Origin: Legionellales bacterium UBA4722
GTDB taxonomy: Bacteria; Pseudomonadota; Gammaproteobacteria; DSM-16500
DNA length: 18,435 nucleotides
Direction: 5' to 3'
NCBI GenBank assembly: GCA_002404295.1
Contig: DHJK01000071.1
Location: forward strand, 1-18,435
Position numbers and translations under genes: made by a program. Position 1 is the first letter of the stretch. Every line of letters starts with the position of its first letter. Below, piece by piece: positions 1 through 7,400 of this stretch. The notes beneath the pieces were generated by a model. It had not been told where the DNA came from, searched no databases, and saw only the letters and a program-made list of their open reading frames with translations.

Positions 1-39
1 CGGATATAACATTGATAATATTAAATAAGGTTGTTATAT

Positions 40-1242
40 ATGGATCCTCTCCAAAATCCATTTTCGCCAGGAGCAGGCAGTCCGCCTCCTGAGTTAGCAG
101 GTAGAAATGATATCTTAAACCAAGCAATGATGACCTTGGCTCGGGTAAAAAGAGGTAGGGCCGAGAAAAGTATGATGATTATCGGGCTACGAGGTACTGG
201 TAAAACTGTATTGCTGCATGAAATTTCTAAGCTCGCGGAAAACGAAGGTTACCAAGCAGCATTTATAGAGGCGCATGAAAAAAAATCACTTCCTGAGCTA
301 CTTCTTCCAGAGCTGCGACGCGTTCTTTTTATTTTGGATGCTGATAAAAAAATCAGTGAAAAAGTAAAGAAAGCATTTCGAGTATTGAAGAGCTTTGTAT
401 CTAGCATTAAATTAAATATTAAAATTCAAGAAATTGATTTTGGAATGGGTGTTGAACCTGAAAGAGGAATTGCGGATAGTGGTGATTTGGAGTCTGATCT
501 TGCTCAGGTTTTTATATCGTTAGGTGAGGCAGCAAAAGATCGAAATACATCAGTGGCAATTGTTATTGATGAGCTTCAATATTTGACTGAGCAAGAGCTA
601 AGCTCTCTTATTATGGCTATTCATAGGATCACACAAAAATCTCTTCCAGTTGTACTTATTGGCGCTGGTTTGCCACAATTGGTTGGTAAAGCGGGGCGTG
701 CAAAATCTTATGCAGAGCGCCTTTTTGATTATCCAGAGCTAGGCCCATTAAAAAAAGAAGATGCAAAACAAGCATTGCAGGCTCCGGTTAAAAGAGAAAA
801 TGTTTCTTTTACTGATGAAGCGTTGAATGAAATTATTAATGTAACAGAGGGCTATCCTTATTTTTTACAAGAGTGGGGCTATCAAGCTTGGAATATTGCT
901 CAGAAATCTCTTATTGATATTGCTGTGGCAAAAAGCGCGACAGATGCATCAATTCAAAGATTGGACCAGAATTTTTTTCGAGTCAGATTCGATCGTCTAA
1001 CTCCTAGAGAGAAGGAGTATCTCAGAGCTCTTGCTGAGCTTGGATCGGCGCCTCAGAGGTCTGGAGATGTGGCTGAAGAATTAGGATTAGATGTTCAAAA
1101 TGCTGCTCCACTCAGAAACAACCTTATCAAAAAAGGTATGATTTATAGCCCAAAACATGGAGATACTGCTTTTACCGTGCCATTGTTTGAAGGGTTTATG
1201 AAAAGAACTATCCCCATTTTTGCCAAAAAACATCTCAAATAA
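40..1242 (+). CDS. AAA-family ATPase, ORC1/Cdc6-like (AAA_16 type), role unknown
   Basis: A 400-aa cytoplasmic P-loop ATPase. Seen: Walker A GLRGTGKT at residues 49-56, Walker B VAIVIDELQ with the acidic pair D177-E178, a sensor-1-like strand VVLIGAGLP near 204-212, an SYAERLF segment just after it, and a C-terminal part (about 320-400) with a winged-helix look (LTPREKEYL...SGDVAEELG). The N-terminus PLQNPFSPGAGSPPPELAGR is typical of a widespread bacterial 'ATP-binding protein' family often labelled orc1/cdc6-like; its physiological role is not established. ATG at 40 is chosen because TAAGG (26-30) lies 9 bases upstream; an in-frame TTG at 31 would abut that site. There is no clear partner gene: upstream is outside the window and gyrA follows after 168 bases with its own promoter candidate. 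It could belong to a mobile or defence-type locus whose other genes are not visible, but nothing here shows that. Confidence 0.8.
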   Translation: MDPLQNPFSPGAGSPPPELAGRNDILNQAMMTLARVKRGRAEKSMMIIGLRGTGKTVLLHEISKLAENEGYQAAFIEAHEKKSLPELLLPELRRVLFILDADKKISEKVKKAFRVLKSFVSSIKLNIKIQEIDFGMGVEPERGIADSGDLESDLAQVFISLGEAAKDRNTSVAIVIDELQYLTEQELSSLIMAIHRITQKSLPVVLIGAGLPQLVGKAGRAKSYAERLFDYPELGPLKKEDAKQALQAPVKRENVSFTDEALNEIINVTEGYPYFLQEWGYQAWNIAQKSLIDIAVAKSATDASIQRLDQNFFRVRFDRLTPREKEYLRALAELGSAPQRSGDVAEELGLDVQNAAPLRNNLIKKGMIYSPKHGDTAFTVPLFEGFMKRTIPIFAKKHLK

Positions 1243-1354
1243 TAATAAAAGTTTTTCAGTTGTTGTGTGGCATAAAAGTGTAGCAGTGAGTGTTAAAGCA
1301 GAGCAATTCTTTCGATATTTTTTGCAAAAACTTCTATAGAAATCTTGATAAAAA

Positions 1355-1363
1355 TGCTACAAT
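1355..1363 (+). promoter_or_regulatory. Putative extended -10 promoter for gyrA
   Basis: TGCTACAAT fits an extended -10 element (TGn followed by TACAAT). No convincing -35 lies at 16-18 bases, which extended -10 promoters can tolerate. The predicted start of transcription near 1370 would give a leader of about 40 bases before the gyrA ATG. No terminator was seen between the ATPase gene and this site, so read-through from upstream is also possible. Confidence 0.4.
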
Positions 1364-1410
1364 TCTGCCATTCGAATTGACTAAAATGTTCATTTATATA
1401 GCAGAGACCT

Positions 1411-3948
1411 ATGGATACCCCATTCGCTAAAGAAATACGAAAAGTAAATTTGGAAGATGAGCTTAAACAGTCCTATCTTGCTTATGCCATGAGCGTTATT
1501 GTAGGTCGGGCATTGCCAGATGTGCGTGATGGTTTAAAGCCTGTTCATCGACGTGTCTTGTTTGCGATGCATGAGCTGGGCAATGATTGGAACAAGCCTC
1601 ATAAAAAAGCGGCTCGTATCGTGGGTGACGTCATTGGTAAATATCATCCCCATGGTGAAATGGCAATTTATGATACTATTGTCCGCATGGCGCAGCCTTT
1701 TAGCATGCGTTATCTGATGGTGGATGGTCAGGGGAACTTTGGATCGGTGGATGGCGATTCAGCAGCTGCTATGCGATATACCGAAGTGCGTATGTCACGC
1801 TTTGCGCATGCAATGTTGGCAGATCTTGAAAAAGAAACAGTTGATTTTGAGCCAAACTACGACGAAACAGAAATGATTCCTGTCGTATTGCCTACGCAAA
1901 TACCGCATCTTTTAGTGAATGGCTCTTCAGGTATTGCAGTCGGTATGGCAACGAATATTCCGCCTCATAATTTAACTGAAGTAATTAATGCTTGTTTTGC
2001 CATGATTGATAATCCTGAGATCACTATTCAGGATATTATGCACCATATTCCTGGCCCTGATTTTCCTACAGCAGGCATCATTCATGGTCGCGCGGGTATT
2101 CTTGAAGCTTATCGTACTGGGCGTGGTCGTATTTCAGTGCGGGCAAAAACACACGTTGAATCCGATGAAAAGTCAGGTAAAGAAAAAATTATCGTGACTG
2201 AGTTGCCTTATCAAGTCAATAAAGCACGTTTGATTGAACGTATTGCTGAACTAGTCAAAGAAAAGAAAATTGAAGGCATTACTGGCTTGCGTGACGAGTC
2301 TGACAAACAAGGCATGCGTATGGTGATTGAATTACGCCGTAACGAAAATGTCGATGTCATGATGAATAATTTGTTCGTCCAAACACAATTACAAAGTGTG
2401 TTCGGCATTAACATGGTCGCCTTGATTGATGGGCAACCAAAAATATTTAATATTAAAGAACTGTTGCAAGCTTTCTTACGTCATCGACGTGAAGTAGTTA
2501 CTCGTCGATGCATGTTTGATTTACGTAAAGCCAATGAACGCGCTCATATTCTAGAAGGTTTGTCTGTTGCATTGACGAATATCGATGAAATGATCGCTGT
2601 TATTAAAAAAGCGAAAGACTCTGCTGAGGCAAAAGTTCAATTATTAAAACGTGCATGGCAGCCTACCGATGCAGTGACTATTTTAACGCATGCAACTGCA
2701 GAATCCGTTTATGGTTTGGGTAAAGAAGGTTATTACCTATCACCTGAACAAGCGCAATCGATATTAGATATGCGTTTGCATCGATTAACGGGATTAGAGC
2801 AAGATAAAATCACAGCAGAGCATCATGAATTGCAAAAGCTGATTGCAGATTTAAGTGAAATTTTGGCAAGTTCAACGCGTTTAATGCAAGTGATTCGTGA
2901 AGAACTAGAGCAAATTAAAACACAATTTGGTGATGAACGCCGCACTCAAATTATCGATAGCGAAGGTGATTTTTGTTTAGAAGATTTAGTGCCTGATGAA
3001 GCGGTTGTTGTTACGTTATCCCATGAAGGTTATGTTAAATCACAACCCGTTGCTTTATACCAAGCACAACATCGCGGAGGTAAAGGTAAATCAGCCACTA
3101 ACGTTAAAGAAGAAGATTTTGTTGAGCAAGTTCTTATCGCGAGCATGCACGATACTATTTTATGCTTCTCTAATCGTGGAAAAGTATATTGGTTGAAAGT
3201 CTATCAATTACCACAAGCAAGCCGTATATCACGCGGGCGTCCTATTGTTAATTTATTACCTTTAAGTGAAGGTGAAAAAATCAGTGCGATTTTACCTGTG
3301 CGTGAATATCACGGTGATCGTTTTGTCTTTATGGCAACGCAAAATGGTACGGTGAAAAAAGTAGCTTTGACTGATTTTGCTAGACCTCGCTCTACGGGTT
3401 TAATTGCGTTGGATTTAACAGAGAATGATCGTTTGATTGGTGTGTGTGTTACTACGGGTAATCAAGAAGTGATGTTGTTTACCAATACAGGTAAATCCAT
3501 ACGCTTCTCTGAAGAAAAAGTTCGCTGCATGGGTAGAACAGCACGTGGTGTGCGTGGTGTGAAATTGCAAGAAGGCCAAAAAGCGATTTCCCTGCTTGTG
3601 ATAGCACCTACCGGTGATATTTTAACAGCCACTGAAAAAGGCTATGGCAAACGTACATCGATAGATGAATATCGTGTCACAAGTCGCGGTGGTCAAGGCG
3701 TGATGTCTATTCAAGTGAATGAACGCAACGGCCAAGTGATCGGAGCGATCCAAGTAACTTCAGAAGATGAAATCATGTTAATTAGTAACAAAGGCACTTT
3801 AGTACGTGTACCTGTTTCAGAAATTTCTGTGATTGGCCGTAATACACAAGGTGTACGATTAATTAATTTAACAAATGATGAATTACTAGTTGGTTTAGAA
3901 AAAGTCGCTACACTTTCAGTGGGTGATGCCACCGAAGCAGAAGTGTAA
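1411..3948 (+). CDS. gyrA: DNA gyrase subunit A
   Basis: The breakage-reunion subunit of the type II topoisomerase that negatively supercoils DNA, acting as A2B2 with GyrB in the cytoplasm. At 845 aa it is slightly shorter than the E. coli protein (875 aa); the C-terminal tail after the pinwheel is short (ends near VGDATEAEV). Seen: catalytic tyrosine Y123 in AAAMRYTEVRM, the conserved GQGNFGSVDGDS segment before it, and the GyrA box QHRGGKG at 553-559, which separates GyrA from ParC and supports DNA wrapping. The winged-helix motif reads KYHPHGEMAIYD: the positions equal to E. coli Asp82-Ser83 are Glu83-Met84, while the Asp87 equivalent is kept (D88). Ser/Thr (or Ala) is usual at position 83, so reduced quinolone binding is a reasonable inference. 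The ATG start gives the normal GyrA N-terminus; the ribosome-binding site (AGAGA just upstream) is weak. Confidence 0.98.
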   Translation: MDTPFAKEIRKVNLEDELKQSYLAYAMSVIVGRALPDVRDGLKPVHRRVLFAMHELGNDWNKPHKKAARIVGDVIGKYHPHGEMAIYDTIVRMAQPFSMRYLMVDGQGNFGSVDGDSAAAMRYTEVRMSRFAHAMLADLEKETVDFEPNYDETEMIPVVLPTQIPHLLVNGSSGIAVGMATNIPPHNLTEVINACFAMIDNPEITIQDIMHHIPGPDFPTAGIIHGRAGILEAYRTGRGRISVRAKTHVESDEKSGKEKIIVTELPYQVNKARLIERIAELVKEKKIEGITGLRDESDKQGMRMVIELRRNENVDVMMNNLFVQTQLQSVFGINMVALIDGQPKIFNIKELLQAFLRHRREVVTRRCMFDLRKANERAHILEGLSVALTNIDEMIAVIKKAKDSAEAKVQLLKRAWQPTDAVTILTHATAESVYGLGKEGYYLSPEQAQSILDMRLHRLTGLEQDKITAEHHELQKLIADLSEILASSTRLMQVIREELEQIKTQFGDERRTQIIDSEGDFCLEDLVPDEAVVVTLSHEGYVKSQPVALYQAQHRGGKGKSATNVKEEDFVEQVLIASMHDTILCFSNRGKVYWLKVYQLPQASRISRGRPIVNLLPLSEGEKISAILPVREYHGDRFVFMATQNGTVKKVALTDFARPRSTGLIALDLTENDRLIGVCVTTGNQEVMLFTNTGKSIRFSEEKVRCMGRTARGVRGVKLQEGQKAISLLVIAPTGDILTATEKGYGKRTSIDEYRVTSRGGQGVMSIQVNERNGQVIGAIQVTSEDEIMLISNKGTLVRVPVSEISVIGRNTQGVRLINLTNDELLVGLEKVATLSVGDATEAEV

Positions 3949-3961
3949 CCACTCAGCTTTA

Positions 3962-4177
3962 TTTATAAGCGCATAATCATTGCGAAGACGCAATTGATCG
4001 AACTCCTTCTCCCGCCCACAGGCGATGATTAAAATACTATTCTCTAGTGCGGGAGAGGGAGAACCACAGGTTTCCCCTCTCCCGCAATTAAGTAAGATAG
4101 GTGTACTTGTGTTATTAAAGGGGCGGGGAAGGAATTCGATCAATCGCGTCTTCGCAATATGATTATGTAATTATAAA
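3962..4177. repeat. Large palindromic (MITE-like) intergenic element 1
   Basis: The ends are imperfect inverted repeats of about 50 bases: the left arm starts CATAATCATTGCGAAGACGC at 3972, and the complement of the right arm (ending at 4167) reads CATAATCATATTGCGAAGACGC. Both arms continue into a shared ...TTGATCGAA...CCTTC...CCGCCC stretch, and flanking TTTATAA/TTATAAA (3962-3968, 4171-4177) extends the symmetry. A second hairpin sits inside (4049-4085: GCGGGAGAGGGAGAACC, loop ACA, GGTTTCCCCTCTCCCGC). There is no protein-coding content. The structure suits a non-autonomous transposon or REP-type element, and it may also stop transcription or stabilise the 3' end of gyrA mRNA. A degenerate echo of the arm end (CGCGTCTTTGCGGGAC) follows at 4201-4216; the rest of 4178-4374 shows nothing recognisable. 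Confidence 0.75.
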
Positions 4178-4374
4178 ACCGATCTAATCTATAGGCTGTT
4201 CGCGTCTTTGCGGGACATATTGGCGGGTACTGAATTAAGCCAGGGTTAACTTTATGCCGCCCAACGCGAGAGATAATAGGTTTTTTGATTTTATTCAGTG
4301 AGCTCTATCTCTTTTTTGTGTTTTGTTATCAATAAGTTATAAAAAACCACCTTAATCAAGCATCTTAAGTATAT

Positions 4375-4402
4375 TTGACAAATATTTAAGCTATCCTATA
4401 CT
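4375..4402 (+). promoter_or_regulatory. Strong sigma70-type promoter of the giant SPFH gene
   Basis: A perfect -35 hexamer TTGACA (4375-4380), a 16-base spacer, and -10 TATACT (4397-4402). Transcription should start near 4409, so the in-frame ATG at 4410 would have no room for ribosome binding; the ATG at 4443, preceded by GGAG (4433-4436), is therefore the better start. Two CTTAA half-sites lie just upstream (4351-4355 and 4364-4368), possibly a regulator site. Confidence 0.7.
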
Positions 4403-4442
4403 ACAGGTAATGCTAACTATTTTGAAAATAATGGAGCTATAT

Positions 4443-7400
4443 ATGAGAAGTGCTCGAACCAAAGCTGAAGAAATTCAAGATTATGCGCAAAAGTTATGTT
4501 CAATACACGCTATTATTACATCACCGGACATGAATAAACCAACACGAGACTTAATCTTATTTCAAGTAAAGGACAAAATTGAGCACATCCATTACCCTAG
4601 TGGAGGATGGGAAAAGCATGGAGGTAAGGTTGATATACTACCCAGTGAGATATTGCCCAATACTGATAAGTTTAGTATAAATTACAGTATTACAACGAGA
4701 ACCAAGGGAACCACATATAAGGGATTTGCTAAATTTAGCAAGCAGAAAGCCAAGATAAGACTGATAGATGGAAGTGGAAGAGGAATTCCTTCCGATACTC
4801 GTATAACTCTGAAAAATGGCACGGTTATAAAGAGTGAACTATTTGAACAAGACAAAAAAGTGCGCGACTTAAGCGAAAACGAGATTTGCTCTACACTATC
4901 CACTTTTTTTTCTTCAGTCCGCCCTGGTTATGGCATTCAAGATATTGAAGATTTAACTAGTCGATTTACGGGTAGTGCCGCTAGTAGCTCTTCACAAACG
5001 CCACAACAACCTATCACTGTCACACAAGCTACTTTAGTTTCTTCATCTACAACTTTATCTAATGTTCGACCCTTAACTAAAGCTGAGTACCAACCATTTT
5101 TATATTCAATCTACGAAATTATTGATAAAGAAGATAAGGATACGCAAAACTCTATTTTAAAACAGTTTGAAGCAATGGTTCGATTATATCTTGGTCAGGA
5201 TTGTATAGGTATTTGTCAGAAGGATTCGGATGCTTATCCGAATCAGATTGTGATCAGCTACAGCAAACAATTCAACTCAATTCGTTTAGAATTTAGTAAA
5301 CAAAAAGCTTTAATAACTATAAATGGTGCGAATGAGGGCGTGCAGGTAACTCTAGAACATGGTAAGCCTGTAACATGTCAATTCACACCATATTATGACG
5401 ACAAGCATCATCCATTAAGTACACTAACGAGCTCTTCTTCACTCCCGTTTTTATTAGAAAAATGTTTTGCTTCATCGCCATCTCGTGGTATTCAAATACA
5501 AAATATTAATGAATTAGTATCAAAATTTCAAATGCAAGCTGATTCAGTTCGAGCATCTACATCTGTAGAAACTAAAGATACAGCGTTGCCAGTGTCCTCA
5601 TCATTTGTTCCTATTACTGAAATAAAAGAACAAGCACAGCAATTACCATCACAACATGCGTCGACCGATGCACAGAGCTCTGTTGTTCCAACAATAACTG
5701 CAAAAGACTTTGCACAATTTGCATGTTCGATCTATAGCAGCATTCTTACAGAAAGAGCTAAAAAATCAAATTCAAAGTATGAAGAACTTAAAAAAATAAT
5801 CAAGGATAGAATTCAGAGCCATTTTCAGTTTGATGCTTTCAAAAAACTCAGAATCAGAGTTACTTTTGATGAGTCTACTAAAGATACATTTTCTATAACA
5901 TATACTTATGACACTAATCACGGTCAGCATAGGGGCGCTTATATATTTGCTAACCAAAGAGTTATTATCGAAGAACAGTATCATGCTTATACCTATTCAA
6001 CTGCTAACGCAACGGGTGATCAAATCAATAGCAGGGTTGTTATAGAAAATGGGCAGATTAAAATTAATGATCTCAGTAACGAAGACAGTAACGAAGACAG
6101 TAATGAAGACAGTAATGAAGACAAGCAAAAGCCAATGGATAAGCAGTCTTCTTTTTCAGGAACATTCCGGACTGAGAAGACTATTGGGAAGGATATGAAG
6201 GAGGTGGAAATAAAGACACCCCTAATAGCTTTCAATATGAAGAAGGCAACAGACGTTCTAAATGAATTTTTTAGAGACTATAAATTCGAAACTATTGAAG
6301 TATTAGCTAATGAGTTTCAAGCATCGCAATTAACATCTATTACCACTACAGCTTTGCAACCAACATTAGCTCAGCATTCTCCCTCTATTGACATGCAAAA
6401 ATCTGCACCGCCTGCGAATAATTCTAATGTTCACACATTAGATAAAGAAAGCGCGGCAATGGAGAATAATAATATAGAATTCAGCAGCACATTTTTCGAT
6501 GTTGTTAAAAGAGCAGATCTAAGTACTCAGAAGGAAATTGAACGCTTAATTAGGAGCCAAATTCGCGCATGCTATCGTAGTGACGAGTTCAATGTTTCTT
6601 TCAACAACGATAATGTAGATAATATTGTTATAAAATTTTCTTGGCAGATAAGAGGGCGTCCACCAGCGCATCATTTGTCTTTTATATTTAATAAGGAAAA
6701 AGCTGTATTCTCAGATTCTACAGAGGGCGCGCCTCAAATAATAGTAACAGTGAAAAATAAGAAGGTGAATGCTGTGAAAGGAGAAGTTAAGCAAAGTGAA
6801 GAGTCTGCAGCAAGTGAATTACAGAAGTTTGTAAAATTGATAGCTAATCCAGAATTAATAGCAACATTAAAATCAGTTAATGAATCTAGCCCTACATTAT
6901 CCTCAGTGCCGCCTGCTCAACAATTTCAATCATCGGCACCTGCTTCACAAATGCTACAACACTCTAAATCACAGGTGCCCCAACAAGATTCACCCCCATT
7001 TGTTGAAAAGCAATTAACAACTACATCTTTACAAAAAATACTAACACATGTAGAAGACACAAAAGCAGATGAAAATATAGTAGCTCCCGGGCTCGAATCA
7101 TCAGCGCCTACGCTATCGCACGAAGAAGATAAACGAAGGCCTTCAGAATTTGATAAATACAAACTAACACCCGCACAAAGTAAGGAACATCAATCTCTGA
7201 ATGTTAAGGAGGCAGAAGAGTTTTTATATGCAAACTATGCAGGTGTTCAATGTATATCTTTACCAGAATATACAGAATCTCCTAGTTGGTGGCCATGGTT
7301 GACGTTTCAAACTACCACAGTGCATGTAAAGCATGGCGAACTTGGTTTGATTACACATAAAGGGAAAAAAGAATTTCTCCAACCAGGTATATATCATTTA

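Noticed and set aside
31..39. TTG at 31 as the start of the AAA ATPase
   Set aside because: The ribosome-binding site TAAGG ends directly at that codon; ATG at 40 has proper spacing and begins the conserved N-terminus.
1243..1410. A small gene or RNA between the ATPase gene and gyrA
   Set aside because: No open frame, no strong hairpin and no tRNA-like fold is visible; only a promoter candidate.
1411..3948. ParC rather than GyrA, because of the unusual residues at the quinolone region
   Set aside because: The QHRGGKG GyrA box and the six-blade-type C-terminal repeats identify GyrA.
3916..4143. A 75-codon minus-strand open frame downstream of gyrA
   Set aside because: It runs through the palindromic element and the end of gyrA, has no recognisable domain or ribosome-binding site, and its composition is explained by the hairpin arms.
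4351..4368. A canonical PmrA box
   Set aside because: The spacing of the two CTTAA half-sites (13 bases) does not fit the usual period, so only a low-interest note was kept.
4410..4442. ATG at 4410 as the start of the giant gene
   Set aside because: It would sit at the predicted transcription start; ATG 4443 has GGAG six bases upstream.
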